A stretch of DNA of 7,179 bases from DATAPE01 sp036265345 (GTDB taxonomy: Bacteria > Actinomycetota > CADDZG01 > WHSQ01), in NCBI GenBank assembly GCA_036265345.1, contig DATAPE010000319.1:1-7179 (forward strand), written 5' to 3'. The position numbers and the translations under genes were made by a program. Each line of letters opens with the position of its first letter. The stretch's first letter is position 1. This document shows positions 1 through 5,375 of this stretch, in pieces. The notes below the pieces were generated by a model. That model saw nothing but the letters and a program-made list of their open reading frames with translations, did no database searches and was not told the DNA's origin.

Positions 1-332
1 CCGAGTTGGTCGAGCTTCTCCGCGATGAAGTCGAGCGCATCCGGAGGGCGGCACCGCCGGCGGTCGGATTCGTGAGGCATGTCGTCAGACCCGATCCCGT
101 GCGGGTCGAGCGGGAGGGGTCAACATGGAGGGTGTGGGGGCGCCGTGCCGAGCGAGCGGTCGCGACGACGGATATGGACAACGAAGAAGCGGTGGCACGG
201 TTGCAGCGCCACCTGATATCGATCGGGGTTGAACGGGTGCTGGCGGACGCCGGCGCGAGGGCCGGCGATGAGGTGCGGATCGGAACCATGACGTTCGACT
301 TCGAACCCAGCGAAGGCCAGGTGGCGCGTTAG
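1..332 (+). CDS. obg: GTPase Obg/CgtA, C-terminal part (5' end outside window)
   Basis: This is the end of the Obg GTPase, which acts in late assembly of the large ribosomal subunit. Reading starts in frame at base 3. The first ~20 residues (ELVELLRDEVERIRRA) look like the last helix of the G domain. The remainder is the OCT domain (Obg C-terminal, formerly DUF1967), recognised by WRVWGRRAERAV, TDMDNEEAVARLQRHL, the run GVERVLADAGARAGDEVRIG and the closing FDFEP. The protein stops shortly after FDFEP, so the C-terminal tail is short. The GTP-binding motifs and the glycine-rich Obg fold lie outside the window. nadD begins about 30 bases downstream. In many actinobacteria proB/proA lie between obg and nadD; they are absent here. 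Family identity is secure from the OCT domain. Confidence 0.93.
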   Translation, partial: ELVELLRDEVERIRRAAPPAVGFVRHVVRPDPVRVEREGSTWRVWGRRAERAVATTDMDNEEAVARLQRHLISIGVERVLADAGARAGDEVRIGTMTFDFEPSEGQVAR

Positions 333-341
333 CCGGGGCCG

Positions 342-365
342 CATGCCACCTCTCGGGGTGGCATG
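342..365 (+). promoter_or_regulatory. Perfect 9-bp hairpin over the first candidate nadD start codon
   Basis: CATGCCACC at 342-350 is the exact reverse complement of GGTGGCATG at 357-365, with a 6-base loop TCTCGG. The ATG at 363-365 forms the end of the 3' arm, and the SD-like GGGG (355-358) lies across the loop and stem. No T-run follows, so it is not a standard intrinsic terminator. It could act as an mRNA-processing or translation-control structure between obg and nadD, or it may mean that nadD really starts further downstream. The structure is seen directly; its function is inferred. Confidence 0.55.
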
Positions 366-986
366 ACCGAGATCGAGATGTTGCCGGGGAACGGTCGCGT
401 GGGTGTCATGGGAGGTACCTTCGATCCCCCACACAACGGTCACTTCCGGATCGCCGCCGCCGTTGCCTCGCGCAAGCATCTCGACCGCGTCATCTTTATC
501 CCCGCGTCGCAGCCGTGGCAGAAGTCTGGATATGCCGACGCAGAGGATCGGCTGGCAATGACCGTGCTTGGTGCTGCGTCGGATGCCAGATTCGCGGTGT
601 CCCGGATCGAGCTCGACCGGAAAGGTCCGACCTACACGATCGACACGATGGTGGCGCTGGCCGAGCGCTTCGCCGGCGCGGAGTTTTTCTTGATCCTCGG
701 AGCAGACGCGGCTATCAACCTCGACACCTGGCACCGGATCGAGGATCTCGGCGGCCTGACGCACGTCGTCGCGGTGACCAGGCCGGGCTTCGACCTGAGC
801 ACGCTGTCATTGCCTGCGGGAGCGCCGGAGGTCGAGGTCCTCGAGGTGTCCCCGGTGGACGTCTCTTCCACCGAGATCCGCGCCGCCGTGCGCCGGGGCG
901 AACCGATAGACGATCTGGTTCCGCGCCAGGTGGCCGAGTACATCGCCGCGCACCACCTCTACCGGGATCCTCCCTCGCCAGAGTAG
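363..986 (+). CDS. nadD: Nicotinate-nucleotide adenylyltransferase NadD
   Basis: NadD transfers AMP from ATP to nicotinate mononucleotide, giving deamido-NAD, a cytosolic step of NAD synthesis. With the start at 363 the protein has 207 residues, a usual length. It shows the nucleotidyltransferase signature GGTFDPPHNGH (residues 17-27, HxGH at 24-27), the central segment FFLILGADAAINLDTW, and the C-terminal SSTEIR motif (168-173) followed by VAEYIAAHHLY. The start is uncertain. ATG 363 lies in a hairpin arm, and ATG 378, TTG 381 and GTG 399 are in frame. Starting at GTG 399 gives MGVMGGTFDPPHNGH, close to many family N-termini, with an SD-like GGGG about 10 bases upstream. It lies between obg and rsfS, as is common in bacteria. 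A weak hairpin (CCGGA 998-1002, TCCGG 1010-1014) follows the stop codon without a T-run. Confidence 0.95.
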   Translation: MTEIEMLPGNGRVGVMGGTFDPPHNGHFRIAAAVASRKHLDRVIFIPASQPWQKSGYADAEDRLAMTVLGAASDARFAVSRIELDRKGPTYTIDTMVALAERFAGAEFFLILGADAAINLDTWHRIEDLGGLTHVVAVTRPGFDLSTLSLPAGAPEVEVLEVSPVDVSSTEIRAAVRRGEPIDDLVPRQVAEYIAAHHLYRDPPSPE

Positions 987-1094
987 CCGGGGCGGGCCCG
1001 GAGCTTGCTTCCGGCGCCGCGGAGAGGCGGGTGGAGCACGGTATCGTGCAGGGGACATTCGCGCCGGAAAGGACGTTTGCGGAATCCGCACCGT

Positions 1095-1487
1095 ATGACA
1101 GAAGCTCTAAAGCTGGTTCTTACCGCAGCTCGCGCCGCATCTTCCAAGCAGGCCGAGCGGATCGTGATCCTCGATGTCTCCCGGCAGCTCGTCATCACGG
1201 ATCATTTCGTCATCTGTGATGGGAGAACGCAGCGGCAAGTGAGGACGATCGCCGAGGAGGTGGAACGCCGTTTGCATGAGGACGCCGGTGTGAAGCCGTT
1301 CAGACGTGAGGGAGTCCGAGAGGGCAGTTGGGTGCTTCTGGATTACGTAGATTTCGTCGTTCACGTTTTTCAACCGGACCAGCGCGACTACTACGACCTC
1401 GAACGTCTGTGGGCCGACGCGCCTGTTGTCCCCTTTGACGACACCTGGGAGGAACGAGATGAGCCCGCCACGGCGGAGGCGACGTAG
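1095..1487 (+). CDS. rsfS: Ribosomal silencing factor RsfS (Iojap family)
   Basis: RsfS binds ribosomal protein L14 on the large subunit and blocks subunit joining when nutrients are scarce. The 130-residue product is of typical length and aligns throughout by eye: ERIVILDVS, ITDHFVICDGRTQRQVRTIA, and the diagnostic GSWVLLDYVDFVVHVF followed by RDYYDLERLWADAP. ATG 1095 is chosen because MTEALKLVLTAARAA matches the family's first helix; an upstream in-frame start at 1005 would add 30 residues unlike the family. No strong SD lies next to it: GGAAAGGA is about 20 bases upstream, and TGCGGA/TCCGCA form a small dyad just before the start. A 5-bp hairpin (GCACG 1036-1040, CGTGC 1045-1049) lies in the 108-base gap after nadD. 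The last 29 bases overlap the next gene. Confidence 0.95.
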   Translation: MTEALKLVLTAARAASSKQAERIVILDVSRQLVITDHFVICDGRTQRQVRTIAEEVERRLHEDAGVKPFRREGVREGSWVLLDYVDFVVHVFQPDQRDYYDLERLWADAPVVPFDDTWEERDEPATAEAT

Positions 1488-2076
1488 ACGAGGCAGAGGC
1501 GAGCAGCCCGAGGCCCCTGCGAAGCGCACCGAAGGTCAAACCCAGCCCGAGGCTGGACGGGAACCCGGCGCCCAAACGCGGTCACGCAGCCGCCGTCGCG
1601 GCCGGGGCAGCGCCAGGCGCAAGAATGGATCGCCGTTCCTATCGGAAGACCTCGTGCGAGCGGCGCCCAAGGAGCGACCCGCGACCTTGACCGGGCCGGC
1701 AGACGGCCAGACGCTCGAGAAGTTGATCGGCGATCTGCAATCCGAATGGGGCGTGCCGCAGTACCCGCAGGAATACCGGATCACCATCAAGGTCGCCGAC
1801 GAACGGGACGTACGGGTCGAGCGGCCGAGCCCGGCCGAACATGGAGCCCCGGCGCCGGAGTCTGCCCCCGTCCACGCAGGACCCAAGCGGGAGCGCGCAC
1901 CGGCGGCTCCGCGCGTCGCGGCGGGGGCGGGGGAGCGTGAGGCGGCCCCCAAACGCCGGCGGGGCCGGAGGCGCCGGCGCCGTGGGAGAGCTCTGCCCGG
2001 CGGGTCGAGCGGAACGCCGCCATCGACCGAGGGAACGAGCGCGGAACCGGGCCCAGACAGCCCGTCTGAAGAGTAG
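1459..2076 (+). CDS. Arginine-rich basic protein of unknown function, overlapping rsfS
   Basis: I do not recognise this 205-residue protein. ATG 1459 is preceded by a strong SD (GGGAGGA, about 4 bases before the start), which favours it over the upstream in-frame ATG 1426. Layout: seven consecutive arginines at residues 5-11; a Pro/Glu/Gln-rich linker; a second basic patch, RSRSRRRGRG (41-50); one ordered-looking segment at about 58-122 containing TLEKLIGDLQSEWGVPQYP and EYRITIKVADERDV; a Pro/Ala-rich linker; a third patch, KRRRGRRRRRRGR (165-177); and an acidic Ser/Pro/Glu tail. There is no signal peptide or membrane segment. The basic tails suggest binding to RNA, the ribosome or another polyanion, and the neighbours (obg, rsfS, tRNA) fit that, but it is inference. 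The overlap with rsfS implies translational coupling. High-GC low-complexity ORFs can be spurious; the SD, overlap and ordered core argue that it is real. Confidence 0.72.
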   Translation: MSPPRRRRRRRGRGEQPEAPAKRTEGQTQPEAGREPGAQTRSRSRRRGRGSARRKNGSPFLSEDLVRAAPKERPATLTGPADGQTLEKLIGDLQSEWGVPQYPQEYRITIKVADERDVRVERPSPAEHGAPAPESAPVHAGPKRERAPAAPRVAAGAGEREAAPKRRRGRRRRRRGRALPGGSSGTPPSTEGTSAEPGPDSPSEE

Positions 2077-2080
2077 GTAC

Positions 2081-2089
2081 TGCTAGTCT
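2081..2089 (+). promoter_or_regulatory. Candidate extended -10 promoter for tRNA-Ala
   Basis: TGCTAGTCT matches an extended -10 (TGnTAnnnT) and would start transcription near 2096, just before the mature tRNA 5' end at 2103. No TTGACA-like -35 lies at 16-18 bases. It begins five bases after the stop codon of the basic protein, so the tRNA need not depend on readthrough. Confidence 0.4.
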
Positions 2090-2102
2090 CGTCCCGTTCT
2101 GG

Positions 2103-2175
2103 GGGCCCGTAGCTCACTTGGTAGAGCGTCGCCATGGCATGGCGAAGGCAACCGGTTCGATCCCGGTCGGGTCCA
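2103..2175 (+). tRNA. tRNA-Ala (anticodon GGC)
   Basis: A complete 73-base cloverleaf. The acceptor stem pairs GGGCCCG (2103-2109) with CGGGTCC (2168-2174). The D arm is GCTC/GAGC (2112-2115, 2124-2127). The anticodon stem is TCGCC/GGCGA (2129-2133, 2141-2145) around the loop ATGGCAT, placing anticodon GGC at 2136-2138. The T stem is ACCGG/CCGGT (2151-2155, 2163-2167) with loop TTCGATC. The discriminator is A2175. The alanine identity pair G3:U70 is present (G2105 with T2172), confirming the amino acid. The bases after the discriminator are CCC rather than CCA, so the CCA tail is probably added by tRNA nucleotidyltransferase. The gene decodes GCC and GCU. Confidence 0.95.
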
Positions 2176-2196
2176 CCCACCAGCCATGGCGCCTGG

Positions 2197-2241
2197 AGCG
2201 CCGACCGTGCTCATGGGCGAAAGGCCAACCGGTTCGATCCC
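2197..2241 (+). pseudogene. Decayed tRNA-Ala-like copy directly downstream of the tRNA
   Basis: Bases 2212-2241 repeat tRNA bases 2138-2164 (anticodon loop to T loop) with only three differences, each a one-base lengthening of a run: GG to GGG, AA to AAA, C to CC. Further upstream, AGCG (2197-2200) and weaker matches follow the tRNA at an offset of 72-77 bases, about one tRNA length, as in a tandem duplicate. The T stem cannot close (ACCGG against CCACC), and no acceptor partner or intact D arm is found, so it is not a working tRNA. A small GGCGC/GCGCC hairpin (2188-2192, 2198-2202) overlaps its 5' part. Confidence 0.55.
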
Positions 2242-2407
2242 ACCCCATCCCGCCGTTGGTTCGCGGAAAGATTGCAGGAGATGAGTCACAACACCACCAC
2301 TGAAGTCGTAGTGAAAGTCTTTCCCGCCGGGCGACTGCTGACCGGAACTTCTGGCTACCTGGGGTACGGTTCGACGAATTGCCCGTCTCGCTGAAAAGGA
2401 GGAGCAC

Positions 2408-2857
2408 GTGCCGTCACTGGAGGAGAACAAGGAGCTCACTCGGCGTTTCAACGAGGAGGTCTTCAACAAGCGGAATCCCCAGTACGCAGAAGAGTCTCTG
2501 GCGGACGACTTCGTCGAGCACAGCCCCTTGCCGGGGTTCGGAAACGACAAGACCGGAGCGATGGATACGCTGAAAGCGTTTCTCGCCGCCTCTGACGATC
2601 TTCGTTTCGAGGAGATTCAGATGATCGCCGAAGGCAACAAGGTGTCGATCCATTCCAGGTCGACCGGGACTGACACCGGCGGGTTCATGCCCGGTGTGCC
2701 CGCTACCAACAAGCAGTATTCGATGGAAGCCATGGACGTGGTCGTGGTGGGCGACGATGGGCGTTTCACCGAGCACTACGGCGTTTACGACGTCGCGAGC
2801 GTCCTGATGCAGCTCGGCCTCATGCCCGGGCCCGGAGGATCGCCTCCCGGACAGTGA
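2408..2857 (+). CDS. SnoaL-like / ester cyclase family protein (NTF2 fold)
   Basis: A 149-residue protein of the SnoaL-like part of the NTF2-like superfamily: small cone-shaped alpha+beta barrels that include polyketide cyclases and many uncharacterised proteins. Features seen are the N-terminal helix ENKELTRRFNEEVFNKRN, the strand-and-loop DDFVEHSPLPGF, a helix with TLKAFLAASDD, the strands NKVSIHSRSTGTDTGGFMP and SMEAMDVVVVGDDGRFTEHY, and the ending YDVASVLMQLGLMP typical of SnoaL-like proteins. The start is GTG 2408, with the strong SD AAGGAGG (2396-2402) five bases upstream. Function is probably enzymatic or ligand-binding; the substrate cannot be told, and no polyketide genes are nearby. 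Hairpins without T-runs lie at 2831-2850 and 2864-2878. The 166 bases upstream, after the tRNA-like copy, hold a possible TACGGT -10 (2365-2370). The gene lies between two tRNA-derived repeats. Confidence 0.86.
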   Translation: MPSLEENKELTRRFNEEVFNKRNPQYAEESLADDFVEHSPLPGFGNDKTGAMDTLKAFLAASDDLRFEEIQMIAEGNKVSIHSRSTGTDTGGFMPGVPATNKQYSMEAMDVVVVGDDGRFTEHYGVYDVASVLMQLGLMPGPGGSPPGQ

Positions 2858-3171
2858 CTTCAACGGCCGAAGGGGCCGGCGAGCAAGAAGTCAAATCTCA
2901 CCCCTAACTGCGCGTTTCTCGGCGATCCGCTCGCCCTCCCGCCGCGCGCTCCGGCTCGGGTTCTATACATGCCGCGTCAGCTAGGCGCATCTCCCGATGA
3001 CGGGCGGAAATCGAACAGTGAGGATCGTGAAACGCGTTGGCGGTCCGCACCGTTCCACCGCATCGTCCAAATGTCGCCGTGAACCACCGGATTGACCACC
3101 CGCGGCGCGCGGCGCTCGACTCGTACACCATCGCGCTGCGCAACCTCCTCGGCGGGCTATAGACGCCCCAG

Positions 3172-3201
3172 AGGCACCGGTTCGATCCCTTCGGATCCAC
3201 C
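3172..3201 (+). repeat. tRNA-Ala 3'-end-like fragment (possible att remnant)
   Basis: This segment aligns with tRNA bases 2146-2177 from the variable loop through the T arm to the acceptor 3' strand. AGGC, then ACCGGTTCGATCCC, then TCGG and TCCACC are shared; two single-base gaps and two substitutions separate them. It cannot fold as a tRNA: the T stem is broken and no matching 5' acceptor strand is found upstream. A loose GGCG/CGCC pairing (3151-3154, 3164-3167) stands where an anticodon stem would be. A partial tRNA 3' end away from its gene is what integration at a tRNA leaves behind; decay of a separate tRNA is the alternative. Confidence 0.55.
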
Positions 3202-3270
3202 TTGCTAGCGGGCGCGTGGTGCCCAAAGCGATCACTGGACGATAGGTAATCCGGCCGTCGGCGGACGGGG

Positions 3271-3276
3271 TAGCCT
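3271..3276 (+). promoter_or_regulatory. Candidate -10 for a leaderless start of the cyclase-like gene
   Basis: TAGCCT fits the TAnnnT pattern and ends eight bases before ATG 3285, a spacing that would place the transcript start at or next to the start codon. No SD precedes that ATG (CTGCCGGGCC), which supports leaderless translation. No clear -35 is seen. Confidence 0.33.
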
Positions 3277-3284
3277 GCCGGGCC

Positions 3285-4220
3285 ATGAACGTGATCGATT
3301 GGCTGCTCGAGGGCGACCCAGCCATCCGCTGGCAGGTCCTGCGGGATCTCACGGACGCGTCGCCCAACGAGGTTTCGACCGAGCGGAGCCGCGTCGAACA
3401 CGAAGGCTGGGGCGCTCGTCTCCTCGCGCTGGAAGATCCCGACGGGCCCTGGGCCGGCGGCGCCTGTTTTCCGGCCTCATACGCCGGCGGCGAACCCGGG
3501 CAGCCCTGGACGGCCACGATGCATACGCTGCAGACCCTGCAACTCTTGGGGCTCGACCCGGCATCCGACTCCGCCCGCCGGGCGATCGCACTTGTGGCAG
3601 AGAACGCGCGCTGGGAGCACGACGGCCAACCGTATTTCGACGGCGAGGTTGAGCCCTGCATCAACGGCAGGACGATCGAGAGCGGGGCGTACTTCGGCGT
3701 GGACGTGGGGCCCATCGTCAAGCGGATCCTCGATGAGCGGCTCGACGACGGCGGCTGGAACTGCGAGGCCGAGAACGGATCGGTGCGATCATCGTTCGAC
3801 ACGACGATCGACGTGCTCGACGGCCTGCTTGAGTTCGAACGGGCGGCCGGCGGGTCCGAGGAAGTGCGCACTGCCCGGCGCGGCGGCGAGGAGTACCTGC
3901 TCGAACGCAGCCTTTTCCGTCGCAAGAGCACTGGGGAGGTCGTTCGCCCCGGCTATCTCGAGTTCGCGTTCCCGTACTACTGGCACTACGACGTTCTCCG
4001 CGCGCTCGACTACTTCCGGGGGTCGGGGGCGAACCCTGATCCCCGGATGGCCGAGGCAGTGGCCGTCGTGCGATCGAAGCAGCAGCCCGACGGGCGGTGG
4101 CTGCTCGACTACATCCATCCCGGTCGCGTCCACTTCGACCTCGAGAGTGTGGGGACGCCGAGCCGCTGGAACACCCACCGCGCGCTCCGGGTGCTCCGGT
4201 GGTGGGACAGGACCGCCTGA
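3285..4220 (+). CDS. Terpenoid cyclase/squalene cyclase-like alpha-alpha toroid protein
   Basis: A 311-residue, Trp- and Asp-rich protein resembling the terpenoid cyclase/prenyltransferase (alpha/alpha toroid) superfamily. QW-like repeat signatures are spread along it: DPDGPWAGG (51-59), LDDGGWNCEA (153-162) and KQQPDGRWLL (265-274), each next to amphipathic helices such as TLQTLQLLGL, TTIDVLDGLLEFE and THRALRVLRWW. There is no DxDD acid motif and the length is about half that of true squalene-hopene cyclases, so cyclisation of squalene is unlikely. Such half-length proteins are commonly labelled squalene cyclase without proof. Cys61, Cys125 and Cys160 could be functional. There is no signal peptide or membrane segment. 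ATG 3285 begins directly with the conserved-looking MNVIDWLLEGDPAIRWQVLRD. No isoprenoid genes are nearby. It is convergent with the regulator gene, 31 bases away. Confidence 0.78.
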   Translation: MNVIDWLLEGDPAIRWQVLRDLTDASPNEVSTERSRVEHEGWGARLLALEDPDGPWAGGACFPASYAGGEPGQPWTATMHTLQTLQLLGLDPASDSARRAIALVAENARWEHDGQPYFDGEVEPCINGRTIESGAYFGVDVGPIVKRILDERLDDGGWNCEAENGSVRSSFDTTIDVLDGLLEFERAAGGSEEVRTARRGGEEYLLERSLFRRKSTGEVVRPGYLEFAFPYYWHYDVLRALDYFRGSGANPDPRMAEAVAVVRSKQQPDGRWLLDYIHPGRVHFDLESVGTPSRWNTHRALRVLRWWDRTA

Positions 4221-4251
4221 CGCTTAAGCACGGAGCCGACCCTGTTCGGGC

Positions 4252-4791
4252 CTAAATCGTGCCGGCCTCGGGCGGCCATATGCGGCTGGAGACTGAGCCC
4301 GGCATCGCCTTCTCCCACAGCTCACTGAGGCGCCCGATGTCCCGGGCGTCCAGGTGGACGAAAAGCAGCTCGCGGACGACAGCATGGTGAGTGACTTGTG
4401 CACGCCGCAGGCGCGCCATGCCCTCGTCCGTCAACACGACGAAGAGGCTGCGTCCATCGGCGGGGTTCGTGCGTCGCTGCACCAGCCCGATCCTGGCGAG
4501 CCGGTCGACCGATCTCGAGACCCCACTGGGAGTGAGGTGGCGCCGGTCGCCTAGCTGCCCGATAGTGAGCATGCGGTCGGGCGAGTTCACCAGGGTGACG
4601 AGTACCCCGTACGCGTCGACGCCAAAGCCGTGATCGGCCTTCAGCCGGCGGTCGAGTTCCCTGAAAACCGTCGTGTGCACCCGCAGCATGCCCCGCCACG
4701 CCCCGAATTCATCAGGGGTGAATGGATCCGGCTCGGAGGCGGCATCGCGATCGGACCGGGCCTCGGCGGTGCGCAGAGAACTACTTGACAT
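4252..4791 (-). CDS. MarR-family transcriptional regulator
   Basis: A 179-residue winged helix-turn-helix regulator. After a disordered N-terminus (1-25) come the dimerisation helix FGAWRGMLRVHTTVFRELDR (29-48), the HTH with LTIGQLGDRRHLTPSGVSRS (75-94) and VDRLARIGLVQR, and the beta wing with the family-typical DGRSLFVVLTDEG (112-124), then C-terminal dimer helices. ATG 4791 is preferred over the TTG at 4797: the SD GGGAGG (complement of 4801-4806) is nine bases from the ATG but only three from the TTG. It is divergent from the cupin gene across about 70 bases holding ACGCAA/TTGCGT repeats, one of which covers its own start codon, so autoregulation and control of the cupin are likely. The ligand is unknown. 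Its terminal codons converge with the cyclase-like gene. Confidence 0.92.
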   Translation of the reverse strand: MSSSSLRTAEARSDRDAASEPDPFTPDEFGAWRGMLRVHTTVFRELDRRLKADHGFGVDAYGVLVTLVNSPDRMLTIGQLGDRRHLTPSGVSRSVDRLARIGLVQRRTNPADGRSLFVVLTDEGMARLRRAQVTHHAVVRELLFVHLDARDIGRLSELWEKAMPGSVSSRIWPPEAGTI

Positions 4792-4813
4792 ACGCAAATA
4801 CCTCCCATATTGT
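4785..4813 (+). promoter_or_regulatory. Sigma-70-type promoter of the cupin gene
   Basis: A perfect -35, TTGACA (4785-4790), a 17-base spacer, and TATTGT (4808-4813) as -10 give the best promoter in the window. Transcription would start near 4820, inside the second operator dyad and about 40 bases before the cupin start. The -35 overlaps the first codons of the divergent regulator gene, and that gene's SD lies in the spacer. Confidence 0.72.
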
Positions 4814-4826
4814 TTGCGTGACGCAA
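4785..4826. promoter_or_regulatory. Paired operator sites for the MarR-family regulator
   Basis: TTGCGT-G-ACGCAA at 4814-4826 is a perfect dyad. A second, imperfect site of the same length, TTGACATACGCAA (4785-4797), shares 9 of 13 positions, with centres 29 bases apart. The outer arms ACGCAAA (4792-4798) and TTTGCGT (4813-4819) also form a perfect inverted repeat. The first site covers the cupin -35 and the regulator's ATG; the second covers the likely transcript start. This geometry fits repression of both genes. Sites are seen; the binding protein is inferred from position. Confidence 0.68.
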
Positions 4827-4861
4827 GTACTTTACCGCCTTGCTACGGATGGGAGATGGAT

Positions 4862-5338
4862 GTGACCACGATGACGGCTGCGCACACGGTTCTAGCGTCG
4901 GGGGACGGGCTGCGACTCCAGTCGGGCCCCGGACGCGATCTCATCTTCAAGGTCACCGGTGATGACACGGGTGGCGCGTTTGACTATTTCATCGTCGAGG
5001 TTGCGCCTAACGCCGGGCCGCCCCTGCATGTGCACCATGCGCAGCACGAAACGATCCATGTGCTGAAGGGCCGGTTCAAGGTGAGGATCGGCGATGAGCT
5101 GTTCCGACTAGACAAGGGTGGGTTTGCGTTTCTGCCCACCCGGATCCCGCACACGTTCCTCAATCTGACGGATGAGCCGGGTGAGGTCATCGTGGTGTAT
5201 ACGCCCGGCGGCGGACACAAGTTCTACGAAGAGCTGGGCCCCGCCACCCGAAACGGGAAGCCGGATCCAGCCGTGGTCGCGGCGATCTTTGAGAGGCACA
5301 ACATGTCGGTACTGGGTCCGCCGCTGACCGCGGACTGA
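4862..5338 (+). CDS. Small single-domain cupin protein
   Basis: A 158-residue protein with one cupin (double-stranded beta-helix) domain. Cupin motif 1 is complete: His56, His58, Glu63 and Gly70 in PPLHVHHAQHETIHVLKG, and motif 2 follows with GGFAFLPTRIPHTFLN, including His97 and Asn101. These give the usual 3-His/1-Glu metal site. The C-terminal part (FYEELGPATRNGKPDPAVVAAIFERHNM) is common in small actinobacterial cupins that may be dioxygenase-like or isomerase-like; the substrate is unknown. GTG 4862 is chosen because GGAG (4852-4855) lies six bases upstream. ATG 4856 would follow the SD with no spacing, and ATG 4871 is also possible. The gene is transcribed from the promoter at 4785-4813 and is probably repressed by the divergent MarR-family protein. 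A terminator-like hairpin follows. Confidence 0.9.
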   Translation: MTTMTAAHTVLASGDGLRLQSGPGRDLIFKVTGDDTGGAFDYFIVEVAPNAGPPLHVHHAQHETIHVLKGRFKVRIGDELFRLDKGGFAFLPTRIPHTFLNLTDEPGEVIVVYTPGGGHKFYEELGPATRNGKPDPAVVAAIFERHNMSVLGPPLTAD

Positions 5339-5349
5339 GCTCTGGTGGT

Positions 5350-5375
5350 GCTGCCCCCAAACCGTGGGCGGCAGC
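5350..5375 (+). terminator. Terminator-like hairpin after the cupin gene
   Basis: GCTGCC (5350-5355) pairs with GGCAGC (5370-5375). Inside it CCCA (5356-5359) pairs with TGGG (5365-5368), one C being bulged, around a five-base loop. A short T-run (CTTTT, 5387-5391) comes 11 bases later, which is too far for a classic intrinsic terminator, but weak T-runs are usual in high-GC genomes. It starts 12 bases after the cupin stop codon. Confidence 0.5.

Larger units (their letters stand above)
2858..3284. other. 427-bp stretch without a convincing gene
   Basis: No reading frame here has a credible start, SD and family-like sequence. Long minus-strand frames run into the downstream gene and look like high-GC shadows. 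The stretch holds a small hairpin after the SnoaL-like gene (CGGCC 2864-2868, GGCCG 2874-2878), a GC-only patch near 3101-3116, a tRNA 3'-end-like fragment (3172-3201), a hairpin (CCGTC 3255-3259, GACGG 3264-3268) and a possible -10 for the next gene. It may be decayed DNA from a lost gene, but I can name no parent. Confidence 0.5.

Noticed and set aside
998..1014. CCGGA/TCCGG hairpin after nadD as a terminator
   Set aside because: Only five base pairs with no T-run. Independent termination before rsfS is not supported.
1536..2180. Minus-strand frame of 214 codons opposite the arginine-rich gene
   Set aside because: It runs through the tRNA gene, is Arg/Pro/Ser-rich low complexity and has no SD. 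The plus frame has a strong SD and an overlap typical of coupled genes.
2197..2255. A second functional tRNA
   Set aside because: The T stem cannot pair beyond two bases, and no acceptor or D-arm partners are found.
2964..2969. TATACA as a -10 promoter element
   Set aside because: There is no -35 at proper spacing and no gene begins downstream in either direction.
2981..3931. Long minus-strand open frame, 316 codons
   Set aside because: It lies antisense to the cyclase-like gene and across the repeat region. Its Ser/Arg/Pro-rich product looks like a high-GC shadow and has no family resemblance or SD.
4228..4262. GCACG/CGTGC outer and CCGA/TCGG inner pairing between the convergent genes, as a bidirectional terminator
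   Set aside because: The stems are short, the loops large, and there is no T-run on either strand; one arm lies inside the regulator's coding end.
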